Part shown: positions 36,461 through 45,250 of the stretch, piece after piece | Position numbering within the stretch: position 1 is the stretch's first letter | Layout of the letters: each line of letters begins with the position of its first letter | Source of the DNA: Methylobacterium isbiliense | GTDB taxonomy: Bacteria > Pseudomonadota > Alphaproteobacteria > Rhizobiales > Beijerinckiaceae | NCBI RefSeq assembly: GCF_022179325.1 | Contig: NZ_BPQQ01000048.1 | Span: 1-61,082 of the forward strand | Reading direction: 5' to 3' | Length of the DNA stretch: 61,082 nucleotides | The notes under the pieces: model-generated | Database searches by the model: none | Told to the model about the DNA's origin: nothing | The model's input: the letters and a program-made list of their open reading frames with translations, nothing else | Program-made: the position numbers and the translations under genes

Positions 36461-37252
36461 TCAGGGCGCCACGGCGCGCCGGTAGAGGTGCCAGGTCGCG
36501 TGGCCGAGGATCGGCAGGACGAGGGCGAGGCCGACGAAGACCGGCAGCATGCCGAGGACGAGGAGGCCCGCCACGATCAGCCCCCAGGTGATCATGGTGC
36601 GCGGGTTCTCGCGCAGGAGCGCGGCCGAGGTCTCGACCGCCGTGCCGGCATCCGCGCCGCGATCGATGATCAGCGGGAAGGAGATCGCGCTGACGGCGAG
36701 CGCCACGAGCGAGAAGGCGGCGCCCACGAGGTTGCCGATGACGATCAGCGCCCAGCCCCGCGGGGTCGTCAGCACCTCGCGCAGGAAGCCCAGCACCGAG
36801 ACGGGCGTCTCGCTGCCGTAGAGCGCCCAGTACAATCCCATCGCGGCGACGAGCCACGCGAGGAAGATCAGCATGAGCAGGAAGCCGACCGCCGCGATCG
36901 ACCCGGACGCCTGCAGCCGCAGCGGCGCCCAGGCCCGCCCCCAGGACGCGTCGAGGCCCTGCTCGCGCCGCCGGCTCAGCTCGTAGAGGCCGATGGCCGC
37001 GAAGGGGCCGATCAGCGCGAAGCCGGAGGCCAGCGGGAAGAGCAGCGGGATCAGGTTGTACTCGAAGGTGACGGTCGCGATCACGATGCCGGCGATCGGG
37101 TAGATGGCGATCAGGAACAGCACGTGCGTCGGCATGGCCATGAAGTCGTCGAGGCCCCGGCGCAACGCCTCGGTGAGATCCCGCGGGCCGATCCGGCGCA
37201 GGGCCGGGGGCGCCATCGCACGATGCGGGGAAACGGCACGGACGGTCGCCAT
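36461..37252 (-). CDS. DUF2189 family membrane protein
   Basis: A 263-aa inner-membrane protein with about six helices. DUF2189 blocks are LFLIAIYPIAGIVIATVTF, PLASGFALIGPFAAIGLYELSRR and SFPLIIDRG. The family is uncharacterised but often lies near cytochrome oxidase genes. Here it ends 57 bases upstream of subunit II on the same strand, so it may head the oxidase operon. ATG 37252 is chosen because residues further upstream look non-coding. Confidence 0.82.
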   Translation of the reverse strand: MATVRAVSPHRAMAPPALRRIGPRDLTEALRRGLDDFMAMPTHVLFLIAIYPIAGIVIATVTFEYNLIPLLFPLASGFALIGPFAAIGLYELSRRREQGLDASWGRAWAPLRLQASGSIAAVGFLLMLIFLAWLVAAMGLYWALYGSETPVSVLGFLREVLTTPRGWALIVIGNLVGAAFSLVALAVSAISFPLIIDRGADAGTAVETSAALLRENPRTMITWGLIVAGLLVLGMLPVFVGLALVLPILGHATWHLYRRAVAP

Positions 37253-37501
37253 CGCGAAACCCTCCTCAAGGGAGACAGGCTGCGACGGGCACGCGAGCAT
37301 AGACCCGCAGCAAAGCCCGTCGCTGAGCTGTCGAGCGCGGCTGATCTGAACTATAGCTGATCGCGCGCGGCCTGTCTTCGGCAATCTGAGGCGGCTGCGA
37401 CAACGCTCGCGCCCGCACGGGATGCTTGCCGAGGGCATCGTAATGTTTGACGCTGCGGAACGAGACGCCGCCTTTCCATTGGTCAAGCCGGCGTCGGGCG
37501 G

Positions 37502-38848
37502 CTAGCCCCGCCCCAGCGCGTCGCGCCGTTCGCGGATCGCCGCGCGGGCGTGGTCGATCGCCTGCCCGAGGAGCGGGGATCCGGGGCCGGTCTGCGCCTG
37601 CTTGGCCAGCGCCGCGCTCACGATCCCGCGCAGGTCGCGCGCCAAGCCGTCGAGCCTGGCCGCCTCGGCCGCCTCGGCCTCGTCTGCGATCGCCAGGAGC
37701 TGGCGGACGAGGAGGCGCTCGCGTGCGGCGCGGCGGCGGTGCCCGTGGCTGACGGCGAGCGCCAGGCCCGACCCGACGAGGCTCAGCACGATACCGCCGA
37801 GATAGAGGTAGTTCTGCGAAGTGTCGAAGAAGCTCTGGTCGCCGTTGGTGAGGTAGGTGGCCACGCCCGGGTGGACGGGCAGGAGCGGGCTCCTGTCGTC
37901 GAGGTCCGGCGCCTCGATCTGGCCGGCGAACGGAATCGAGGCGGTGAGCAGGGGCCGGGCCGTGAAGACCGAGCGCGCGACCGCGGCCGCCACGATGTCG
38001 AGCATGCCGCGCGAGGCCACGAGCCGGTAGGTGACCGCGAGGCCGTCGACGCTCTCGGCCGGCACGTCGGGCCGGCCCCGGAAGGCGCCGACCGGCACCT
38101 CGCTCGGCTCCAGACCCGGATGGCGCCGGTGGATCGCCTCCGCCTCGGGGAGCGCGAGCAGCGTCGGGGTGCCCCGGGTCGCCCGCGCCACGGCGGCCAC
38201 CGCATCCACCGCCGCCCCCGGCCCCACCGGCCCGACCGCGAACACCGCCGCCGCCCGGTGCTCCCGCACGGCCGCCACCAGGGCCTCGGGCTCGGCGAAG
38301 ATCCGCTCCACCTGGGCGGCCGGCACGCCCCCGTCGTCGAGGAGCGCGTCGAGGAGGCGGGCATCGTCCGCCTGGACCGGTCCGGCGGGGATCGCCACCC
38401 GCCGTCCGGCCAGATGGCCGAGCGCGGTGACCGGGCTGTGGGGCGGCAGCACCAGGGCGATCACGTCCCGGCGCAGGATCGCCACCGTCATGCCGTTCGT
38501 CGGCGGCGGCAGGTCGCTGCGGATCACCGCGAGGTCGACCCGCCCCTCCTCCAGCGCCGCCGCGCTCGCCCGCAGCCCGGCCTCCTCGACGGGCACGATG
38601 CGCACGCGCGGGTGCAGCCGGGCATTCGCCTGCACGAAGGCGGAGACGAGGCGCTGGATCGCGCTGCCGGGCGGGCCGGTGGCGACGCGCAGCTCCGCGC
38701 GAGTCAGCCCGGCGTAGAACGCCGCCGCGGCGAGGCCGGCGAGCGCGAGGAGGCCCGCCGTCGCCCGCAGGATCACGGTCGCGGCCGGGCCGCGCGGCGC
38801 GCGCGTCTCAACGGCGCCGGTAGACCGTGGTGCGCCGCGGCCCGACAT
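37502..38848 (-). CDS. membrane-anchored TAXI-type (TRAP) solute-binding protein
   Basis: A 448-aa protein. An N-terminal anchor helix (VILRATAGLLALAGLAAAAFYAG) is followed by a TAXI-family periplasmic binding domain (ELRVATGPPGSAIQRLVSAF, AIRSDLPPP-like DLAVIRSDLP, HPGVATYLTNGDQSFFDTSQ). A second helix (YLYLGGIVLSLVGSGLALAV) and a ~70-residue basic cytosolic helical tail end it. TRAP permease genes are absent, and the C-terminal anchor is unlike free TRAP receptors. A sensory or scaffold role in the efflux operon is possible. ATG 38848 overlaps the upstream small gene by 41 bases; GTG 38776 is an alternative start. Confidence 0.8.
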   Translation of the reverse strand: MSGRGAPRSTGAVETRAPRGPAATVILRATAGLLALAGLAAAAFYAGLTRAELRVATGPPGSAIQRLVSAFVQANARLHPRVRIVPVEEAGLRASAAALEEGRVDLAVIRSDLPPPTNGMTVAILRRDVIALVLPPHSPVTALGHLAGRRVAIPAGPVQADDARLLDALLDDGGVPAAQVERIFAEPEALVAAVREHRAAAVFAVGPVGPGAAVDAVAAVARATRGTPTLLALPEAEAIHRRHPGLEPSEVPVGAFRGRPDVPAESVDGLAVTYRLVASRGMLDIVAAAVARSVFTARPLLTASIPFAGQIEAPDLDDRSPLLPVHPGVATYLTNGDQSFFDTSQNYLYLGGIVLSLVGSGLALAVSHGHRRRAARERLLVRQLLAIADEAEAAEAARLDGLARDLRGIVSAALAKQAQTGPGSPLLGQAIDHARAAIRERRDALGRG

Positions 38849-39032
38849 AGCCCCCGCGCCGCACCACGACGCGCCGCGGCCCGTAGACGCCCCGGCGCAC
38901 CGCGACGGAGCCGCCCGGCCCGACGCAGCCCGCCCGGTAGACGCCCCGGGCGCAGACCACGGCGTCGGCGGGGCTCGGCGTGAGGGTGAGGAGGCCGGCG
39001 GTGAGGCCGAGCAGGATCAGGACGGGCTTCAT
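38808..39032 (-). CDS. small secreted basic protein (74 aa)
   Basis: A 74-aa product: Sec signal MKPVLILLGLTAGLLTLTPSPADA followed by an Arg/Gly/Tyr-rich mature peptide with two Cys. The mature part has repeated (R)GVYGPRR / GGYVGPRR elements. Small exported GXG-Arg peptides of this type occur widely in Methylobacterium and Bradyrhizobium; no function is known. It sits between two genes of the efflux operon with a 27-base gap upstream. Confidence 0.7.
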   Translation of the reverse strand: MKPVLILLGLTAGLLTLTPSPADAVVCARGVYRAGCVGPGGSVAVRRGVYGPRRVVVRRGGYVGPRRTTVYRRR

Positions 39033-39059
39033 GGGTCGTCTCCCTTCGCGCGGACTCGG

Positions 39060-39698
39060 TCACGGGTGGGCGAGGAGGCGCAGGCAGGTGCCGGCCTTCT
39101 CGGCGGCGGGCCGCGCCTCCGCCTCGGGGATGCGGCCGGTCTCGACCAGCGAGCGGGTCTCCGCCACGACGGTGTCGCGCAGGGTCTCCAGGCTCTTCAT
39201 GTTCCGGAGCGCCGCATCGTAGATCATCTTCGACTCCGCCGGCAGGCCGGCGGCGCAGTGCGTCGAGGCGCTGTTCGCCTGGGCGACCTGCGTGCGTCCT
39301 GCGGGCGCGGTTGCGGCGGAGGGGCCGGCCGCGGCGGATCCCCCTCCGGACGGTGTTTCGGCGGATGGGCCCGCGGCGGGTTTGGCCGCCGCGGTGGCGC
39401 GCTTCGCGGGTGTAGCCTCGGCGGGTGTAGCCTCGGCGGGTGTGGCCTCGGCGGGTGTGGCCTCGGCGGCGGGCGCCGCCGCGACCGCCACCGCCCCGCC
39501 CGCGGCCCCCGCCGCGGCGGCCGCGATCGGCGCGCAGCGCCAGCAGCGCGCCAGGATCGCCTCGCGGGCCGCGAGCGGGGCGCGAAAGCCCCCCACCGTC
39601 ACGCCGCGCCAGCCGCGCGCCACCCAGAACGCCTCGGCGGGCACCGCCGTCCCCAGTCCGATCGCGGCCGCCAGCAGGCCCGCACGCATCCGTCCCAT
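39060..39698 (-). CDS. secreted Ala/Pro-rich hypothetical protein with EATPA repeats
   Basis: A 212-aa exported protein with a signal peptide (MRAGLLAAAIGLGTAVPAEA). A short conserved Cys pair (ILARCWRCAP), a low-complexity Ala/Pro linker containing four EATPA repeats, and a C-terminal helical domain with two Cys (STHCAAGLP, KAGTCLRLLAHP) follow. No family recognised. Located 18 bases after the DUF2092 gene on the same strand, so it belongs to the efflux operon transcript. Confidence 0.65.
   Translation of the reverse strand: MGRMRAGLLAAAIGLGTAVPAEAFWVARGWRGVTVGGFRAPLAAREAILARCWRCAPIAAAAAGAAGGAVAVAAAPAAEATPAEATPAEATPAEATPAKRATAAAKPAAGPSAETPSGGGSAAAGPSAATAPAGRTQVAQANSASTHCAAGLPAESKMIYDAALRNMKSLETLRDTVVAETRSLVETGRIPEAEARPAAEKAGTCLRLLAHP
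39406..39465. repeat. four tandem copies of a 15-bp repeat
   Basis: Unit GCGGGTGTAGCCTCG repeated at 39406, 39421, 39436 and 39451, with A-to-G changes in the last two copies. In frame, it encodes EATPA repeats in the linker of the exported protein. Confidence 0.9.
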
Positions 39699-39716
39699 CG
39701 CGTCCTCCCCGTGTGC

Positions 39717-40577
39717 TCAGAGGTCAGGCTTGGTGAAGGGCACCGGCGCGGCGCCCGCCGCGTCGGCCGCCGTGAAGGCGCTGTCGTCGAGCGGCGCGTC
39801 GAGGCGCCAGTCGCCGAGGGTCACGCCGCTGCGGGGCCGGCCCGGCGCCGCGGTCTCGGTGACCCAGAGCTGGCGCGGCAGCCGGTCCTGCGCGCCGATC
39901 CAGATCTGCCCCTGCGCATCCGGGGCCGCGAAGGCGACGACGTTGGTCTCGACCCCGCCGACCAGGGTCGAACGGCCGACCACGAAGGCCTGGATCAGGC
40001 CGTTCGTGAAGGTGCCGGCCTCGGCCAGCAGCATGTCGGCGAAGGCGAGGCTCTGCCCGGCGGCGGCCGCCTCGGCCTTGAGCACCGCGTCGAGGCCCGC
40101 CGGCGCCGGCGCGGTCGCCACCGTGCGGGTGCGGGGCCAGTAGAGCGTCATGGTGCGCCCGTCGCTGACGAACTCGGTCGGCGGCCCGTCGCCAGCCGTC
40201 TCGACCCGCAGCCGGTCCGGGCGGCGCAGGGTCACGCGGCTCTGCACGGTGTAGAGAACCGACTGGCCCTCCGCGTTCGGCACGTCGTGCAGGGCGCTCG
40301 CCGTGAAGCTCATGGTCCTGGCGCCGGCGAGCGCCGTGCCGGCGCCCTTCAGGAGCGCCAGCGCCTCCGGTTCGAGGGCCGGGGTGCCCTGCGCGGCGGC
40401 CGGGCCGCCCAGCAGCAGGAGGCCGGCGAGGCAGGCCCGCACCGCCGGCCCAGGGCGGCGCGGCACCGGCGCGAACCGCCGCAGCGGCCAGATCCGCCGC
40501 AGCGGCCAGATCCGCCGCAGCGGCCAGATCCGCCGCAGCGGCCAGATCCGCCGCAGCGGCCAAGCGCGTGAGATCAT
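39717..40577 (-). CDS. DUF2092 family exported protein with repeat-expanded N terminus
   Basis: A 286-aa periplasmic protein of the DUF2092 family (LolA/LppX-like fold suspected). Typical strands are MSFTASALHDVPNAEGQSV, VTLRRPDRLRVETAGDGPP and TLYWPRTRTV. The export signal (VRACLAGLLLLGGPAAAQG) is preceded by a 35-residue basic n-region made of five WPLRR units. GGGAGGAG lies at good spacing before ATG 40577, so the repeat part really is translated. It lies 45 bases after the RND gene and may bind a lipid or hydrophobic substrate of the pump, by inference. Confidence 0.8.
   Translation of the reverse strand: MISRAWPLRRIWPLRRIWPLRRIWPLRRIWPLRRFAPVPRRPGPAVRACLAGLLLLGGPAAAQGTPALEPEALALLKGAGTALAGARTMSFTASALHDVPNAEGQSVLYTVQSRVTLRRPDRLRVETAGDGPPTEFVSDGRTMTLYWPRTRTVATAPAPAGLDAVLKAEAAAAGQSLAFADMLLAEAGTFTNGLIQAFVVGRSTLVGGVETNVVAFAAPDAQGQIWIGAQDRLPRQLWVTETAAPGRPRSGVTLGDWRLDAPLDDSAFTAADAAGAAPVPFTKPDL
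40476..40562. repeat. tandem 18-bp repeat (four full copies plus 15 bp)
   Basis: Unit CCGCCGCAGCGGCCAGAT starts at 40476, 40494, 40512 and 40530, all identical, with a partial fifth copy at 40548-40562. In frame, it encodes WPLRRI units at the N terminus of the DUF2092 protein, so copy-number change keeps the frame. Confidence 0.95.
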
Positions 40578-40622
40578 CGCGGCTCCTCCCGTCCCGTTGC
40601 GCGCCGGCCCGCGCCGGCGCCG

Positions 40623-43600
40623 TCAGCCTTCCGCCGGCAGCGCCGGGGCCCTGTCGTCGCGCAGGGCGCGCCCGCGCTCCGAGCGGCGCTGGAGCACCAC
40701 GAAGAGCGGCGGCACGAACAGCACCGCCACGAAGGTCGAGGCCAGCATGCCGCTGCACACCGTGATGCCGATGGAGCGCCGGGCCGCCGCCCCCGCCCCG
40801 GTGGCGAAGACGAGTGGCAGGACGCCCAGGATGAAGGCGAGCGAGGTCATCAGGATCGGCCGCAGGCGCAGCCGGGCCGCCGCGAGCGCCGCCTCCTCGA
40901 TGGGCAGGCCGCGCCCGAGCCGCAGCTCGCGCGCGAAGGCGACCACCAGGATGGCGTTCTTGGCCGCCAGCGCGATCAGCAGCACGAGGCCGATCTGCGT
41001 GTAGATGTTGTTGGCGGCCCCCGCGAGGGTCAGTGCCGCCACGGTGCCGAGGAGCGCGAGCGGCACCGCCAGGATCACCGCGAGCGGCGCCGTCCAGCTC
41101 TCGTACTGCCCCGCCAGCACGAGGTAGACGAGGAGGAGCGCGAGGCCGAACACCCAGTAGGCCTGGTTCCCGAGCTGCGCCTCCTGGTAGGCGATGCCCG
41201 ACCAGTCGAAGCGGGTGCCCGGCGGCAGGGTGGTCCGGGCGAGATCCGCCATCAGGGCCAGGGCCTCGCCGGAGCTGGTGCCGGGCGCCGCCGCGCCGTT
41301 GATCGCCGCCGAGGGCGCGAGGTTGAACAGGGGCACGAGCGCCGGGCCGAGGGCGGGCGTGAGCGTGGCGAGCACGCCGACCGGCACCGCACCGCCGCTC
41401 GCGTTGCGCACGGTGAGGGTCTCGACGGTCTCGGGCGTCAGCCGGAACGGCGCGTCGGCCTGCACGAAGATCGGGAAGGTGTGGCCGAAGCGGGTGATCT
41501 GGCCCGCATAGGTCGAGCCGACATAGGTCTGGATGGTCTGGAGCGCGTCGCCGGGATTCACGCCGAGCGTCTCGGCCTTGCGCCGGTCGAGATCGACCCG
41601 CAGGTGCGGCGCCCCGGCCCGGAACGGCGTCATGACCCGCACGAGGCCCGGCTCGGCGGCGGCCTGCGCCACCAGGGCGTCGGCGACCCGCTGCAGCGCC
41701 GCGGTGTCGACGCGGCCGTCGGCGAGCTGCACCTGCATCTGGAAGCCGCCCGTGAGGCCCAGGCCCTGGATCGGCGGCGGCGGCACCACGGTGGAGCGCG
41801 CCTCCGGCAGGGCGGAGAGGCGCGCCTGCAGCCCGTCGTAGATCGCGCGCAGGTCCTCCCCCGCCCCGCGCTCGCTCCAGTCCTTCAGGATCACGTAGGC
41901 GACGCCCGCATTGGCGAGCGAGGCGTTGTTGTCGAGGAGCGAGACGCCCCCGATCGCGACCACCCGGTCGACGCCCGGCACCGCCCTGGCGGCCACGGTC
42001 AGCCGGTCCATCGCCCGGGCGGTGCGCTCCAGCGAGGCGCCGTCGGGCAGCTGGACCGCCACCATCAGGTAGCCCTGGTCCTCGGTGGGGATGAAGGCGG
42101 TGGGCAGGCGCGCGAGGCCGTAGGCGCCGACGGCCACGAGCGCGAGCGCCGCCGCCGCGGCAACCCCGGCATGGCGCACCAGCCGGGCGGTCACCCCGAG
42201 ATAGGTGGATTCCAGCCGGCCGTAGACGGTGTCGAAGCGGCGCCGGAACGCGGCTTCGCGCGCGCCCGGCGCGGCGGTCCGCGGCCGCAGCCAGCGCGCG
42301 CACTGGGTGGGCTTCAGCGTCACCGCATTGATCGCGCTGAGGAGCGCGGTCGCGGCGATCACGAGCGCGAATTGCCGGTAGAGCTGGCCGACAATGCCCG
42401 GCAGGAGCGAGGCCGGCAGGAAGACGCAGAGCAGCACCAGCGTGATGGCGAGGATCGGCAGCATCAGCTCGCCCATCGCCGTGACGGCCGCCTCCTTCGG
42501 CGAGAGGCCCGCCGCGACGTGGTGCGCCGAGGCCTCCACCACCATGATCGCATCGTCGACCACGATGCCGATGGCGAGCACCAGCCCGAACAGGGTGAGG
42601 AGGTTGATGCTGAAGCCCAGCAGCGCGAGGCCCGCGAAGGCCCCGATGAGGGTGACCGGCACGGTGGTGGCCGGCACCAGGGTGGCGCGCCAGTCCCCGA
42701 GGAAGACCAGGATGACGAGGAGGACGAGCACGGCCGCCTCGGCCAGCGTGACCCAGACCTCGCGGATCGAGGCCCGGACGAAGCGGGTGGTGTCGAACGG
42801 GATGCTCGCCGCCACGCCGTCGGGGAAGTCGGCCGAGAGGCGCGTCATCGCGGCGCGCACCGCCGCGGCCACCGACAGCGCGTTGGCCTCGGGCAGCTGA
42901 AAGATCGCGATGCCGGCCGCGGGGGCGCCGTCGAGGGTCAGGAACTGGCCGTAGGCCTGCGCGCCGAGTTCGACCCGCCCCACGTCCCGGAGGCGGGTGA
43001 TGCCGCCGCCGGGCTCGGTCCTGACCGCGAGCTCCTCGAACTCGGCGGCGTCCGCCAAGCGGCCCCGGAGGTCGAGGGTGATCTGGAAGGCTTGGTGCCT
43101 GGGGGCCGGCGGGGCGCCGACCTGTCCGGCCGCCACCGACTGGCTCTGCTGCTGGATCGCCGTCACCACGTCGCCCGGCATCAGCCCGCGCGCCCGCATG
43201 GCGTCGGCATCGAGCCAGATCCGCATCCCGTACTGGCCGATGCCGAACACCGAGGCGTCGGCGACGCCCGGGATGCGGGCCAGCGTGTCCTTCAGGCTGA
43301 TCGCCGCGTAGTTGCTGAGGAAGAGCCCGTCGCGGGAGCGGTCCGGCGAGGTGAGCGTGACGATCTGCAGGATCGCCGTGCTCTTCTTCCGGCTCGTCAC
43401 CCCCTGCGCCTGCACCGCCTGGGGCAGCACCGCCAGGGCGGCCGAGAGCCGGTTCTGCACCTGGACCTGCGCCTGATCGAGGTCGGTGCCCACCGCGAAG
43501 GTGACGACGAGCGCGTAGGAGCCGTCATTGGCCGAGGTCGACTGCATATAGAGCATGTTCTCGACGCCGTTGACCTGCTGCTCGATCGGCAGGGCCACGG

Positions 43601-43781
43601 TCTCGACCACCGTCCTGGCATCCGCGCCGGGAAAGCGCGCGGTGACCTGTACGGTGGGCGGCGTGATCGGCGGGTACTGGGCGACGGGCAGGAACAGGAT
43701 CGCCACGAGGCCGACCACGCAGACGAGGAGCGCCAGCACGTTGGCGAGGACCGGGCGCTCGACGAAGGTGGCGACGCGCAT
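40623..43781 (-). CDS. RND efflux pump inner-membrane transporter (AcrB/MexB family)
   Basis: A 1052-aa HAE1-type proton-driven efflux transporter. It starts with the classical VERPVLANVLALLVCVVGLVAI helix and has PTVQVTARFPGADA, LFGLVLAIGIVVDDAIMVVE (with the Asp-Asp proton relay in helix 4) and the C-terminal LLIALAAKNAILVV with its Lys. Twelve helices and two large periplasmic loops are expected. It exports drugs or amphiphiles with the adjacent adaptor, whose stop is 7 bases upstream. No outer-membrane TolC-type gene lies nearby, so a distant one must be used. Confidence 0.94.
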   Translation of the reverse strand: MRVATFVERPVLANVLALLVCVVGLVAILFLPVAQYPPITPPTVQVTARFPGADARTVVETVALPIEQQVNGVENMLYMQSTSANDGSYALVVTFAVGTDLDQAQVQVQNRLSAALAVLPQAVQAQGVTSRKKSTAILQIVTLTSPDRSRDGLFLSNYAAISLKDTLARIPGVADASVFGIGQYGMRIWLDADAMRARGLMPGDVVTAIQQQSQSVAAGQVGAPPAPRHQAFQITLDLRGRLADAAEFEELAVRTEPGGGITRLRDVGRVELGAQAYGQFLTLDGAPAAGIAIFQLPEANALSVAAAVRAAMTRLSADFPDGVAASIPFDTTRFVRASIREVWVTLAEAAVLVLLVILVFLGDWRATLVPATTVPVTLIGAFAGLALLGFSINLLTLFGLVLAIGIVVDDAIMVVEASAHHVAAGLSPKEAAVTAMGELMLPILAITLVLLCVFLPASLLPGIVGQLYRQFALVIAATALLSAINAVTLKPTQCARWLRPRTAAPGAREAAFRRRFDTVYGRLESTYLGVTARLVRHAGVAAAAALALVAVGAYGLARLPTAFIPTEDQGYLMVAVQLPDGASLERTARAMDRLTVAARAVPGVDRVVAIGGVSLLDNNASLANAGVAYVILKDWSERGAGEDLRAIYDGLQARLSALPEARSTVVPPPPIQGLGLTGGFQMQVQLADGRVDTAALQRVADALVAQAAAEPGLVRVMTPFRAGAPHLRVDLDRRKAETLGVNPGDALQTIQTYVGSTYAGQITRFGHTFPIFVQADAPFRLTPETVETLTVRNASGGAVPVGVLATLTPALGPALVPLFNLAPSAAINGAAAPGTSSGEALALMADLARTTLPPGTRFDWSGIAYQEAQLGNQAYWVFGLALLLVYLVLAGQYESWTAPLAVILAVPLALLGTVAALTLAGAANNIYTQIGLVLLIALAAKNAILVVAFARELRLGRGLPIEEAALAAARLRLRPILMTSLAFILGVLPLVFATGAGAAARRSIGITVCSGMLASTFVAVLFVPPLFVVLQRRSERGRALRDDRAPALPAEG

Positions 43782-43788
43782 CGCCCCC

Positions 43789-44961
43789 TCACTCGGTGCG
43801 GGCCGCGGCGGCCGGCGCGGGGATCGCGCCCGGCGAGACCGCCACGGTCCGGCCCGGCACGGCGAAGAGCACGCCGTCCGTCACGACCCGGTCGCCGGGC
43901 GTGAGGCCGTCCGCGATCACCTGCAGGCCGCCGCGGGCCGGCCCGAGGATGACGCGCCGCAGCGCCACGGTGCCGGCCTCGTCGACCACCAGCAGGGTCG
44001 GGCCGGCCTGGTCGGCCCCGAGCGCGGCGGCGGGCACCCACAGGGCCGGCTTCGGCGGCCCCAGCGGGATGCGCACCCGCACGAATAGTCCCGGGGCGAG
44101 CCGCCGGCCGGGATTGTCGAGGACGGCGCGGGCCTGGAGCGTGCCGGTGGCGGTGTCGAGCCCGGTATCCACGAAATCGAGGTGGCCGCGATGCGGCAGG
44201 TCGGGCTCGTCGGAGAGGCCGGCCTGGACCGGCACGCTGCGCAGCGCCTCGCGGGAGAGCCCGTGCTCGCGCAGGGCCGCCTGGAGGCGGCGCAGGTCGC
44301 GCTCGTTGATGCTGACGGTGGCGTAGAGCTGGTCGATCTGCGACAGCGTGCCGAGCTTGGTGGGCTGGCCCGCCCCCACGAGATTGCCCGCATCGACGAG
44401 GCGCCGGCCCATCCGGCCGGCGAAGGGCGCCTCCACCCGCGTGTAGGACAGGTTGATCTGCGCGGTCTTCAGGTTCGCCTGCGCGGCTGCGACCGCACCG
44501 CGCCCGGTGTCGCGGGCGGCGAGCGCGGTGTCGAGGCTCGTCTGCGTCGCCACGTACTGCTTGCGCAACGCGTCCTGGCGCGCGAATTCCGCCTCGGCGC
44601 TCTTGAGGGCGGCCTGCTGCTGGTCGAGGGTCGCCTGCGCCAGGTCGACCTGGGCGACGTAGGGCTCGTCCTCGATCCGGAACAGCACCTGCCCCCTCGG
44701 CACGTCGGCGCCGTCGGTGAAGCCCACCTCGCGCAGGAAGCCCGGCACGCGGGCGACGAGGTCGACCGTGGCGGTGGCGGCGGTCTGGCCGGTGAGCAGG
44801 ATGCTCTCCTGCAGCGGCGCGACCAGGGGCGCGGCCGCGGTCACGCGCGGCGGCGGCGCGACGGGTGCGGGCGCGTCGCAGGCCGCGACGGTGAGCAGTC
44901 CGGCCGTCAGCACGGCCGAAGGCCCGAACCCCGGACGCCCGCGCAAGGCACGAATCTGCAC
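43789..44961 (-). CDS. RND efflux periplasmic adaptor lipoprotein
   Basis: A 390-aa membrane-fusion protein (HlyD/AcrA type). The signal ends in a lipobox LTVAAC, so it is probably a lipoprotein. Lipoyl half-motifs (LVARVPGFLREVGFTDGADV and YTRVEAPFAGRMGRRLVDAG) flank a helical hairpin (residues ~95-160). GTG 44961 is chosen because GGAGG lies just upstream; ATG 44997 is weaker. First gene of the operon that continues through the transporter to the TAXI protein. Confidence 0.92.
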   Translation of the reverse strand: MQIRALRGRPGFGPSAVLTAGLLTVAACDAPAPVAPPPRVTAAAPLVAPLQESILLTGQTAATATVDLVARVPGFLREVGFTDGADVPRGQVLFRIEDEPYVAQVDLAQATLDQQQAALKSAEAEFARQDALRKQYVATQTSLDTALAARDTGRGAVAAAQANLKTAQINLSYTRVEAPFAGRMGRRLVDAGNLVGAGQPTKLGTLSQIDQLYATVSINERDLRRLQAALREHGLSREALRSVPVQAGLSDEPDLPHRGHLDFVDTGLDTATGTLQARAVLDNPGRRLAPGLFVRVRIPLGPPKPALWVPAAALGADQAGPTLLVVDEAGTVALRRVILGPARGGLQVIADGLTPGDRVVTDGVLFAVPGRTVAVSPGAIPAPAAAARTE

Positions 44962-45005
44962 GCACACCTCCGTCGTCGAGAGGACTGCGCACTGCAAGCA
45001 AATCC

Positions 45006-45034
45006 AGGCTAATCTTTGCGGAAGACTGTGTCAA
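45006..45034 (-). promoter_or_regulatory. candidate promoter of the RND efflux operon
   Basis: Minus-strand TTGACA (45029-45034) followed after 17 bp by TAGCCT (45006-45011). The -10 match is partial. A transcript would begin about 40 bases before the adaptor start. Confidence 0.4.
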
Positions 45035-45079
45035 TCAAACGCCAAGGTGAGGATGTTTGAAGACGATATCGATCTCAAT

Positions 45080-45095
45080 TCTAACAAATGTTAGA
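45080..45095. promoter_or_regulatory. 16-bp operator-like palindrome upstream of the efflux operon
   Basis: TCTAACA-AA-TGTTAGA, perfect 7-bp half sites around two bases, 45 bp upstream of the candidate -35 box. It lies in an AT-rich patch in otherwise GC-rich DNA. Form and position suit a TetR- or MarR-type regulator, but none is encoded in this window. Confidence 0.45.
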
Positions 45096-45250
45096 TGAGG
45101 AGGCGTGGTCCGCGGCCTGGATGCGGATGCGCGCGGAGCGGCCGGCCGATGCCCCGTCGTCGAGGCGAACGGCGGGATGCGCGGTCCGGGCTGCGGACCG
45201 GCGACATTCGGGTCTACCATGGCGGGAACGAGCCGTGAGGGAAGCCCGCA

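Noticed and set aside
39406-40562. Tandem repeats considered as a CRISPR array
   Set aside because: Units are contiguous with no spacers, in frame with coding sequence, and no cas genes are present.
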